Shown here one piece after another: positions 33,328-40,081 of a stretch of 40,081 nt of DNA; the first letter of the stretch is position 1, and each line of letters begins with the position of its first letter. Both the position numbers and the translations under genes were made by a program. This DNA is from a virus: positions 1 through 40,081 of the IMG/VR virus record IMGVR_UViG_3300025141_000253. The stretch is one strand, 5' to 3'. A model generated the notes under the pieces. The model had not been told where the DNA came from, did no database searches, and worked only from the letters and a program-made list of their open reading frames with translations.

Positions 33328-34588
33328 CGCTTGTCCCTTCTTCGACTGGAATCTCAGACTCTTCTGTGGGAGGTCTGCCCCCTTGAGTAGCATCGGTCGC
33401 ACTGCCCGTTATATTCTGGGGTACTCTTATGCTATCTTCACCATCAATAGATGGAAATCCTAAGCCAACTCTTGCTTCATTTGGTGTTATAATTCCTGTA
33501 TTAACAAGAGTTGAATAGTAAATACTTTGAGTTCGTTCATCAGGTCTCATAGCTGGTACTTCTAATTTATCTGGAGTAATATCAACGTCATTATTAAAGT
33601 ACAATCTAAACGCACTACAAAATTGATTTAAAAGTGGAAGTATTGTATGTTGGTAAAATAACTTTTGATTTGCATCAATATTAGCATTATTTCCACTTTT
33701 TAATAAAACATATGGCACACCTAAAGATTTTGCCATATCTTGCTGTAATCTTTCAACAGAGTTTTCAAAATCAAGTTCAGAAAATTTTACTTGTGAAAAC
33801 TGATCTATTTTTAATCCTCCATCTAAAATAGCTGGATGCCTTGCATTATCAAAAATAGTTGTATATGAATTACGCCAACCTTCTAATAGTCTTTCCTTTA
33901 CTCTTTTACTTAATATATTATCTGTAGTTAAAACAAATCCTGGTATTGCATTATTTTTAAAAAACTGTCTTTGAAAATTAATCATATAGTAGTAAAGTTC
34001 AATTAATCTTATTAAAGGTTTAAGTTTACTAGTTCCTCTAAAAATACTACTTGTATTCTCATTCATTACTTGAATAATTTCATTTGCCTCAAATCGAATA
34101 TTAGTAGCTTTTCTTGTTTCTTTATGATAGCCAAAAAAATCTGTACCTTGTTGATCGGCTACCATATAATCATAATGACTAATGAAAGTTTTAGGACTAG
34201 GAACTACTTCAACATTATTTGCAGGTAATAAATAAATATCATTACCATCGTAATAGAAAAATGCATTGCCGTCAAGATGAAAATCTAAGAATGCCCTTCT
34301 GAAAAATCTATTTCTATCCTCAAAAGGGTTGGGTCGGACATTTAAAAGTCTGTTAACTTTTTTTGCTGGAGTTTTTCCGCAAATCTTCAATGGGGTATCA
34401 ACCATAGCATTGATAACCATATCAATAGATCGATGAATAATTTCTATCTCTCTATATGCTTGTTCAAATTCTACTATTGTTTCAGGAACTACATACGGGT
34501 TCATTGATGCAATAGTAGGTTGAATCGGGTTAAGTTTTTGACTTAACCATTCACGCCATCTAGGGGTTTCGTTTATATTATCCGCCAA
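33317..34588 (-). CDS. Portal protein (HK97 type)
   Basis: This 423-residue protein lies between terminase and protease-capsid genes. Family-typical features: an N-terminal helix with IEIIHRSIDMVINAMVDTPL, then NRFFRRAFLDFHLDGNAFFYYDG and LPANNVEVV. Later come IIQVMNENTSSIFRGTSKLKPLI, FKNNAIPGFVLTTD, LSKRVKERLLEGW and QDMAKSLGVPYVLL. The C-terminus PNEARVGLGFPSIDGEDSI and a Gly/Thr/Glu-rich tail fit HK97-type portals. Portal rings form the DNA entry channel and the terminase dock. The start is TTG at 34588 with AAGGA 7 bases upstream; no suitable ATG is near. Confidence 0.93.
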   Translation of the reverse strand: MADNINETPRWREWLSQKLNPIQPTIASMNPYVVPETIVEFEQAYREIEIIHRSIDMVINAMVDTPLKICGKTPAKKVNRLLNVRPNPFEDRNRFFRRAFLDFHLDGNAFFYYDGNDIYLLPANNVEVVPSPKTFISHYDYMVADQQGTDFFGYHKETRKATNIRFEANEIIQVMNENTSSIFRGTSKLKPLIRLIELYYYMINFQRQFFKNNAIPGFVLTTDNILSKRVKERLLEGWRNSYTTIFDNARHPAILDGGLKIDQFSQVKFSELDFENSVERLQQDMAKSLGVPYVLLKSGNNANIDANQKLFYQHTILPLLNQFCSAFRLYFNNDVDITPDKLEVPAMRPDERTQSIYYSTLVNTGIITPNEARVGLGFPSIDGEDSIRVPQNITGSATDATQGGRPPTEESEIPVEEGTSDEG

Positions 34589-34636
34589 GATTTTTTCCTT
34601 TTAATATTTATATATTTACATATTAACTATTTTCTA

Positions 34637-35278
34637 TTAGTCTGTCCAACCAATATTTTTAAATTTTTGAACTGTATTCCATCTCATTAAAAAATGTTCT
34701 TTATTCTTATTTAATCCTACATCACCTTCTGGTAAAAATAAAAATCGACCAGAAGTTAATTTTAAAGGTATTTGTAATTTATGTTTAATTAAATAACTTA
34801 CAATTATATCATCACCTCTTTCTGGATATCCTATTTTTTGAAGATCATTTTGTATTTCATTTAATAATGATTGTTTTACTAAAATGCATGATCCAACAAT
34901 AAAATCAACTTCTTCCGATTTCCAAACATCTTCTAATTCATCATAAGCATTAGCTGTTGATACTCCACGTTTACCATATATTCCAGTAAAAGATAAATTA
35001 GATTTCATCATTTTTTTAATTAATACTGGACTTGGTAAAATATCATCATCTAAAATTAATTTATATTCTTCTGGATATTCATATGATCTAATCCATCGTT
35101 CCATACAAAAATAATTTTTATTATTATTTATAACATCCAATTTTCCTCCCCAATAAGGTAATTGATATTCTGGATTGTTATTTATAATAGTAATTCTTGG
35201 AAAAAATTTTCTAAGAGAGAATACTATTTTTTTTACGTTATCTGGTCGTTTATAATTTAATAATATTATTCTAAGCAT
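34637..35278 (-). CDS. GT-A-fold glycosyltransferase-like protein
   Basis: This 213-residue protein has an N-terminal nucleotide-sugar-binding strand (LRIILLNYKRPDNVKKIV), a metal-binding DxD-type triad DDD at residues 77-79 in YKLILDDDILPSP, and VDFIVGSCILVK. Later comes ERGDDIIVSYLI around D156-D157, a typical acid/base position in family-2-like GT-A enzymes. At 213 residues it is a minimal GT-A domain. It lies inside the head operon between the large terminase (8-base overlap) and the portal, which is unusual, and is visibly more A+T-rich than its neighbours. It may glycosylate a virion protein or modify host glycans; nothing in the sequence fixes the sugar or acceptor. Confidence 0.75.
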   Translation of the reverse strand: MLRIILLNYKRPDNVKKIVFSLRKFFPRITIINNNPEYQLPYWGGKLDVINNNKNYFCMERWIRSYEYPEEYKLILDDDILPSPVLIKKMMKSNLSFTGIYGKRGVSTANAYDELEDVWKSEEVDFIVGSCILVKQSLLNEIQNDLQKIGYPERGDDIIVSYLIKHKLQIPLKLTSGRFLFLPEGDVGLNKNKEHFLMRWNTVQKFKNIGWTD

Positions 35279-36518
35279 AAACCGATATATTACTCATCTT
35301 TTGATGTGAATATATCGCATATCGCATTGCATCACATGGGTGGGAAGACCAATCATGAATTGGTTTTGGTCTCTCTGTATTCGGATTCCATTTATAAGAT
35401 GACATAGCACTAAATGTATGTGTTCCTCCTTCTATATCAAAATATAATTTATCTTGTTCTATTAATACTTGTAATGCAGAGATACCATCATTAACAGATT
35501 TAATTGCATTTTCACAATAAATATCGTAATCATACGCAAAATCAGCTTTTACTTGTTGTGCTGCTGAATCAATATAAATATTATCTATATTCCATTCATT
35601 AATTTTTTCTAAAACTGTAGTTGCTAATGCAGAAGTAGTAGATTCTTTAGAGATAAATTCATCTACTACCCAATACTCATCTCCATTAGTTCCTATTACA
35701 ACTAATACATTTTCATCTCTATATCCTACATCAAGTCCAGCAATTACTTCAGTAAATCGTTCTCCTATATATTCACCTATATGTTTTTCTTCATTTAATG
35801 CTTCATATACTTGATCTTCTGTAACTGTCCATTCACATTCATATTCTTGTGAAAACATAGCTCTAGACATTGCTTTATTAGCTTCGTCAATATCTTTAGA
35901 TGAAAGTAATGGATTGGCTCTCCAAGTATAAAGACTACTACCCCATTCTGGAAAATCAGAATTATCTCCTCTAAGAAAATAGTCATAGAGGTAATTGCTT
36001 TTTCCTCTAGGTGTCGAAATCCAAAGACATCGAGAATTTTTATAGGTAGATAATGCTGGTCTTAAATCTCGAATAAAATATTCATCATTAGGAATTACCG
36101 CAGCCTCATCTACAATTAATAAATTCGCGGCACGACCAATTAATGAATCTCTATTATTAGCTGAAAGTAATCTAAAAATAGAACCGTTAATAAGTTTAAC
36201 AACTCTATCTTTTTGATTAAATTTCTCAATTTCAAGTTGTAAATTTTTAATTAAATCAGTAACATAGTCCCAAATAATTGAAGATAACGAAAAATTAGGT
36301 GCAACAACCATAACTTGTTGACCTGGTTCTAAAAGTTTTGCAAAAGCTAATACTGAAGCTGCATAAGACTTACCTGTTCGCCTAGCAGCTACTTGAACCC
36401 AAAAACGATTATTATCAAGACCATAAACCATTGCCCACTGCGCTTCATTAAATTGAATAGGTACAGGTAATCGATCTAATAGTTTTTGAATTTTAAGTTT
36501 AAAAAATTTATCACTCAT
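35271..36518 (-). CDS. terL: Terminase large subunit
   Basis: This 415-residue protein is the DNA-packaging motor. It has a Walker A ARRTGKS at residues 45-51, a Walker B LLIVDEA at 133-139 (D137, E138), a coupling segment around LWISTPRGKS, and a C-terminal RNase-H-like nuclease with acidic residues D263 (AGLDVGYRDEN), D317 (YIDSAAQQ) and D397 (SHPCDAMRYAI). Length and layout fit HK97/lambda-type terminases. The start overlaps the upstream gene's stop by 4 bases (ATGA), and the end overlaps the glycosyltransferase by 8. No small terminase is seen in the window, so it lies elsewhere or is not recognisable. Confidence 0.95.
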   Translation of the reverse strand: MSDKFFKLKIQKLLDRLPVPIQFNEAQWAMVYGLDNNRFWVQVAARRTGKSYAASVLAFAKLLEPGQQVMVVAPNFSLSSIIWDYVTDLIKNLQLEIEKFNQKDRVVKLINGSIFRLLSANNRDSLIGRAANLLIVDEAAVIPNDEYFIRDLRPALSTYKNSRCLWISTPRGKSNYLYDYFLRGDNSDFPEWGSSLYTWRANPLLSSKDIDEANKAMSRAMFSQEYECEWTVTEDQVYEALNEEKHIGEYIGERFTEVIAGLDVGYRDENVLVVIGTNGDEYWVVDEFISKESTTSALATTVLEKINEWNIDNIYIDSAAQQVKADFAYDYDIYCENAIKSVNDGISALQVLIEQDKLYFDIEGGTHTFSAMSSYKWNPNTERPKPIHDWSSHPCDAMRYAIYSHQKMSNISVYA

Positions 36519-36817
36519 TTTGGAAATATTTGTAAAATAGTATAAATAAGAGCACTAACAGCTGTTATAAACCCGCCTACATAAAAAAGAGTTTTAATTG
36601 TAGATTGCCCTTGAGTAGCTAAACTATTTAATGCTTGTATTTCTTTATGCATTTGATCATGTTGTTTTTGGGAAGCCTCAAGTAATTGAAGAATGTTACG
36701 ATAACGTTCTTCACAAAGTGTTTCATGAGAAACAATTTTAAGTTTATTAGTTTGCGATCTATCATGCAAAGTTTCTAACTCAGCCTGTATTTGATCTAAT
36801 TCCCGTGTTTCAGCCAT
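36515..36817 (-). CDS. Coiled-coil protein with C-terminal membrane segment (XhlA-like holin candidate)
   Basis: This 100-residue protein has an extended charged helix over residues 1-70 (ELDQIQAELETLHDRS and LLEASQKQHDQMHKEIQAL) and one hydrophobic segment at about 75-97 (LFYVGGFITAVSALIYTILQI) ending in Pro-Lys. This is the layout of XhlA-like hemolysin/holin-accessory proteins of phages (coiled coil first, membrane anchor at the C-terminus). It lies directly upstream of terL with a 4-base overlap, and its ATG comes three bases after the stop of the collar gene. A lysis role is suggested by this layout. It could instead be a small tail or capsid assembly factor. No endolysin is adjacent. 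Confidence 0.68.
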   Translation of the reverse strand: MAETRELDQIQAELETLHDRSQTNKLKIVSHETLCEERYRNILQLLEASQKQHDQMHKEIQALNSLATQGQSTIKTLFYVGGFITAVSALIYTILQIFPK

Positions 36818-36820
36818 AAA

Positions 36821-37381
36821 TTATGTCTTAATAATATAATTAAATACTTGACATGGAATAGTTAAATTATGTGTATGACCTCCTGCGGTAACATTTGTTA
36901 ACGCTGTTGCAGTTGAGGAGTCTTTTGCAGATGTAGCAAATGTCCCAGTTGAAAGTGTAAGAGCCGCAGAACCAGAAGCAGTAGCAACTACAGCGGAAGC
37001 AGATGCTCCTGTAGTTTCTGCGCCTAAAGAACTGTTATTAGTTCCTTTACCTAATGGAAGTCTATCACCCATAGATGGGACATTAAAAGTAGTTGATCCA
37101 TCTCCTGTTCCGTATGTAGTACTGGTTATAGCAAAAAGAGCAGCATAAGTAGTTCTAGATACTGCTGAGTCATCACACAGTAAATATCCAGCAGGAGCAG
37201 AACCTCCAGTATAAGATAGAACTGTACCTATAGGAACAGATATAACACGACCACCAGCAACGGAACCGTCGTGTACTCGAATATCTTCTGTATCAGTATC
37301 AACTGATAATTCTCCTACAGCTCCGGTAAAAGCATTATTCTGTGCTGTCGAGCCACGACGTAATTGTAATTGTGTTGGCAT
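36821..37381 (-). CDS. Small tail fibre tip protein with collar domain and HxH motif
   Basis: This 186-residue protein begins with an Mtd-N-like/fibre virion-binding segment (LQLRRGSTAQNNAF, then GELSVDTDTEDIRVHDGS). A tail collar domain follows: VPIGTVLSYTGGSAPAGYLLC, SRTTYAALFAI, DRLPLGKGTNNSS. A GHTHNLTIP segment with the HxH motif ends it. The final 135 residues closely resemble those of the 416-residue fibre after gpJ; here the long shaft is missing. The two copies flank opposite ends of the structural region. An AAGGAG box lies 9 bases before the ATG, and the gene is 13 bases past the repeat protein's stop. Confidence 0.83.
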   Translation of the reverse strand: MPTQLQLRRGSTAQNNAFTGAVGELSVDTDTEDIRVHDGSVAGGRVISVPIGTVLSYTGGSAPAGYLLCDDSAVSRTTYAALFAITSTTYGTGDGSTTFNVPSMGDRLPLGKGTNNSSLGAETTGASASAVVATASGSAALTLSTGTFATSAKDSSTATALTNVTAGGHTHNLTIPCQVFNYIIKT

Positions 37382-37394
37382 TTTTTAATTCTCC

Positions 37395-38642
37395 TTATGA
37401 AAATGCACCTAGATCTACAGTGCCTAGTCCATTTTTCTTCTCTGTTGATAAATCTAATTCTGTTAAAGCGCTGATTGCAATACCGAACGCATCTACACCA
37501 GAATCTGAAGCTGTACCACAATCTAAATCAGATGCAAGTGTTGTAGCAGGATCTACGGCTCCTGCTGATTGTTCAGCCCAAGATAATGTTCCTGAACCAT
37601 CTGTTTGTAAAACATAATCTTCTGTACCATCCGAGGTTGGGAAAGCCATTCCACTTGTTGTAAAAGCGCCTACATTAGCACTTCCTCTAACATCAATGGA
37701 ATATCCAGAAGTAGCCGTAGCATCACCCATAATTAAATTAGCGACACCACTAGCTGCATGAGTTCTTAATATTACATTAGCAGGAGTTCCTAAACTAATT
37801 GCTGTAGCACTAGGAGCGCTATTTCCAGCAACACCTAATCCAGTAGTTACTACTGTTTGTAGCGTTGATGTAATATTTCCTGTAACAGCTAAATCATCAG
37901 CTAAAGTAGCTTTACCATCATTAGCAATAGTAACAGCTGCTGGAGTAGTTGCCGATCCGATAGTTCCAGCATCTTTTAAAATAATATCATCTTTAAATGT
38001 AACAATACCTGCTGAAGAAATCTGCATTGCATCTGTTGCACTTGCAGAGCCAATATCTCCATCATCAGGAACTTTAAGTCCGCCAGAAAAAGTTGCTACA
38101 TCACTAAACGTTACCTGTCCTGTAGCAGCGATTGTCATAGCAGCAGCATCTGAAGCTGACCCTATAGTTCCTCCATCTTTAATTTTAATATCGTCTACAA
38201 AAGTAACAATACCGCTAGAGTCAATAGTCATAGCAGCAGCTGCACTTGCACTACCTATAGTACCATCATCTTTTAGTTTAATATCATCTTTAAATGTTAC
38301 AATACCGCCTGAGCTAATTTGCATAGCATCAGTCGCTCCTGCAGATCCGATATTACCATCATTAGGAACCTGCACGCCACCATCAGCTGATAAAGCAATT
38401 GTTGTAGCGGTAATTGCTCCAGTATTAGCAGTACCTCTAACATCCAGTGTATGTCCCGATGTTACTGCCGTTGCGCCTACAATGGTATTAGTTGTTGCTA
38501 ATAGTGTTCCGATAACATGAGCATTTGCTGAAGGATTTTCATCTCCACCTAAAGCAATACGATTTTGAGAAGCATGAACATTTGCTACTGATGTTACATC
38601 AGCACCGAGACCGCCAAGAAATTTTCCTACGCGTGTTACCAT
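37395..38642 (-). CDS. Fibre protein with GIVTFKDDI(K/I)LKDGGTIGSA repeats
   Basis: This 415-residue protein starts MVTRVGKFLGGLGADVTSV and contains at least four units of a ~30-35-residue repeat (AMQISSGGIVTFKDDI and LKDDGTIGSASAA types) over residues about 100-255. ANVILRTHAASG and ANLIMGDATATSGYSIDVRG units follow. The closing segment is STEKKNGLGTVDLGAFS. The same repeats occur in the 763-residue fibre at 2590-4881. It is preceded by the best promoter in the window and an AAAGGTGA box 6 bases before the ATG. Repeat regularity suggests an extended trimeric shaft. Confidence 0.78.
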   Translation of the reverse strand: MVTRVGKFLGGLGADVTSVANVHASQNRIALGGDENPSANAHVIGTLLATTNTIVGATAVTSGHTLDVRGTANTGAITATTIALSADGGVQVPNDGNIGSAGATDAMQISSGGIVTFKDDIKLKDDGTIGSASAAAAMTIDSSGIVTFVDDIKIKDGGTIGSASDAAAMTIAATGQVTFSDVATFSGGLKVPDDGDIGSASATDAMQISSAGIVTFKDDIILKDAGTIGSATTPAAVTIANDGKATLADDLAVTGNITSTLQTVVTTGLGVAGNSAPSATAISLGTPANVILRTHAASGVANLIMGDATATSGYSIDVRGSANVGAFTTSGMAFPTSDGTEDYVLQTDGSGTLSWAEQSAGAVDPATTLASDLDCGTASDSGVDAFGIAISALTELDLSTEKKNGLGTVDLGAFS

Positions 38643-38667
38643 TTAAATCACCTTTCGTATTTTATTA

Positions 38668-38696
38668 AGTATAACTTTGTCTAAGAGTAGTGTCAA
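38668..38696 (-). promoter_or_regulatory. Strong sigma70-type promoter upstream of the repeat-fibre/terminase operon
   Basis: On the minus strand TTGACA (38696-38691) is followed by exactly 17 bases and TATACT (38673-38668), 6/6 and 5/6 consensus matches. It lies in the 76-base gap between two fibre genes. The transcript would start about 20 bases before the ATG of the 415-residue protein and could run through terL and portal to the terminator after the capsid gene. An A+T-rich upstream stretch including TATAAATA (38718-38711) may act as an UP element. Confidence 0.78.
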
Positions 38697-38718
38697 TTCA
38701 AAATTAAAAATATTTATA

Positions 38719-40081
38719 TTATGTACGGACTACTGTTTCTAATGTTAGTCCAGAAACTAATGCTGAAATAATAAATTGTATACTATGAGAACTATTAGCT
38801 AACACATATTGAGATTTAGTTTGATATATTCCATCAAGATAAACATCTGTTTCATTTATACTAGCTACAGTAGCACCAATATTATATGTGTTACTAGTTC
38901 CTGTAGTTATCATTAAATTAGAAGTGGTTATGCTATCTTGTTTAGAATCAATTTGAGTTTGGATAGCACTACTAACACCATCAACATAATTAAGTTCTGT
39001 ACCTGATGCTGTTATTGCAGTAGCTCCAATAGTTAAAGCAGAAGTAGTAAGTGCGCCTACAGTTAAGTTAGCCGCAGAAGTTTCAGATATAGTTGTATTA
39101 GAAAACGGATCTTTAGTTTCTGATAATTTAAATCTTGTAGTAGAAGCATCATACCATACAGCAGCGTTACCTTCAGTACCTCTATTATAAAAGATACCAA
39201 CATCCATAGTTTTAGTACCGCCATTAGATAAAGCGATAAATTGATCTTGAACAACAAGATTAACAGCATTAGCAGTAATAGTATCTCCATGAACATGTAA
39301 GTTACCATCAACGACTAAATCATCGTTCATATTAACTTCACCAGTAAATGTTGGTGAGACAAGATTAGCAGTACGTCTAGATTCTATTGCATCCATCTGT
39401 GTTTGTATAGAGCTAGTGGCATCTACATAACCAAGTTCAGTTGATGTAACACCAGTTAATACTGCTATCTTACCAGAACCGTCAGAGACCATAGCTCGAG
39501 AAGCTGTTAAGTCACTAGTTAAGACACTTGAGATAGCTCCTGCTATATTTGCAGTACGACGCGATTCAACAGCTGCTACGTTATCTTGTACTATATCTAC
39601 ATTAGCGTTTAAACGAGCATAAGTGACAAAGTCATTTGAAGCAGAAGCGGTAGTAGCTATTTTAGTATCCATCTGTGTTTGAATAGAACTAGTAGCGTCA
39701 AGGTATCCTAGCTCGGTAGCTGTAACACCGGTATCTACAGCTATCTTTCCAGAACCGTCAGAAACCATTGCTCGAGAAGCTGTTAAGTCACTAGTTAAGA
39801 CACTTGAGATAGCTCCAGCGATATTATTAGTACGTCTTGTTTCCGCAGCAGAAAATTGAGTTTGTATAGCACTAGTAACACCATTTACATAACCTAATTC
39901 AGTTGTAGTAACCGCAGAGGATTCCAGACCTTTACTACCATCTGTTTGTAAAGCACGGGAAGCCGTAAGACCACTTACAGTAGCTCCTGTTGCCGTAAGG
40001 GCAGCTGTATTGGTTGTTCCTCGAACATCAAGAAAATAGCCTGATGCTCCTGTAGTTCCCACAAATAAATTACCATCAGTT
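38719..40081 (-). CDS. Fibre-repeat protein, 5' part outside window
   Basis: The frame is open to the end of the window: before the first in-frame GTG (40062) it reads TDGNLFVGTTGASG, continuous with the repeat pattern, so the true start lies beyond base 40081. The 454 visible residues have TELGY(V/L)D(G/A)(V)TSxIQTQ repeats and SRAMVSDGSGKIA units, including two almost identical copies of a 92-residue module (276-base DNA period). The C-terminus carries the DVYLDGIYQTKSQYVLANSSHSIQFIISALVSG module that also ends or begins other proteins here. It is a paralogue of the 763-residue fibre. A promoter for the next gene lies just after its stop. Confidence 0.78.
   Translation of the reverse strand, partial: TDGNLFVGTTGASGYFLDVRGTTNTAALTATGATVSGLTASRALQTDGSKGLESSAVTTTELGYVNGVTSAIQTQFSAAETRRTNNIAGAISSVLTSDLTASRAMVSDGSGKIAVDTGVTATELGYLDATSSIQTQMDTKIATTASASNDFVTYARLNANVDIVQDNVAAVESRRTANIAGAISSVLTSDLTASRAMVSDGSGKIAVLTGVTSTELGYVDATSSIQTQMDAIESRRTANLVSPTFTGEVNMNDDLVVDGNLHVHGDTITANAVNLVVQDQFIALSNGGTKTMDVGIFYNRGTEGNAAVWYDASTTRFKLSETKDPFSNTTISETSAANLTVGALTTSALTIGATAITASGTELNYVDGVSSAIQTQIDSKQDSITTSNLMITTGTSNTYNIGATVASINETDVYLDGIYQTKSQYVLANSSHSIQFIISALVSGLTLETVVRT
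39464..39824. repeat. Direct repeat (two ~85-bp copies, 276-bp period) inside fibre gene
   Basis: Copies at about 39464-39548 and 39740-39824 differ at only a few positions and share a 46-base perfect match (39495-39540 and 39771-39816). The offset is 276 bases, or 92 codons, so recombination between copies would add or remove one whole protein module in frame. The repeat is part of the coding sequence. Confidence 0.8.

Noticed and set aside
33328-33402. Earlier start for the protease-capsid ORF at 33402
   Set aside because: It would overlap the portal gene by 86 bases, the added 25 residues are not protease-like, and a better start with AAGGGA lies at 33327.
1-40081. tRNA genes, CRISPR arrays, insertion sequences, attachment sites
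   Set aside because: I looked in all gaps (largest about 130 bases) and saw no cloverleaf, regular spacer-repeat pattern, transposase or integrase.

Overview
The window is a continuous block of virion-structural genes from a tailed double-stranded DNA phage. Every supported gene lies on the minus strand, so the region reads from base 40081 down to base 1. The order and content are those of a long-tailed siphovirus with an HK97-type head and a lambda-type tail. Base composition is strongly A+T-rich (about two thirds by eye). Together with the fibre repeat types, this suggests a marine phage of an A+T-rich Gram-negative host, possibly SAR11-like or another alphaproteobacterium. The host assignment is inference.

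Layout in transcription order. (1) 40081-36515: a fibre-like repeat protein running off the window edge; a second repeat protein behind a good sigma70-type promoter (38668-38696); a small tail-collar/HxH fibre-tip protein; and a coiled-coil protein with one C-terminal membrane segment. (2) 36518-30523, head module: large terminase, a GT-A-like glycosyltransferase, portal, one long ORF joining a prohead protease to the major capsid protein (MCP), a strong terminator, and a small protein. (3) 30520-25075, neck and tube: a gp6-like connector carrying an inserted LamG-like domain, a gpZ/gp10-like neck protein, tail terminator, major tail tube protein, a second terminator, and the G/GT chaperone pair joined by a complete -1 frameshift signal. 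(4) 25074-6621, tail tip: tape measure, then M-, L-, K-, I- and J-like proteins in lambda order. The K function is split into two NlpC/P60 proteins plus a JAMM protein, with a radical SAM enzyme between L and K. The J-like protein carries a Hint (intein-like) domain at its N-terminus. (5) 6617-1: collar-domain fibre, an acidic unknown, a large fibre-repeat protein, a second radical SAM enzyme, two unknowns (one with a His-rich tail, one lysine-rich), then a promoter and the start of a beta-helix-like protein that leaves the window.

The genes are packed as one or a few long operons. Five junctions are TAATG/TGATG one-base overlaps, and the only convincing terminators follow the two most abundant virion proteins (MCP and tail tube). 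The less usual features are the gpJ Hint domain with no +1 nucleophile, LamG-like domains inserted in two core morphogenesis proteins (one of them containing a further nested repeat), the protease-MCP ORF with a strong internal ribosome-binding site, and three modifying-enzyme genes (one glycosyltransferase, two radical SAM) embedded among structural genes. I see no tRNA, rRNA, CRISPR array, integrase, replication gene, endolysin or small terminase. No gap between genes exceeds about 130 bases.
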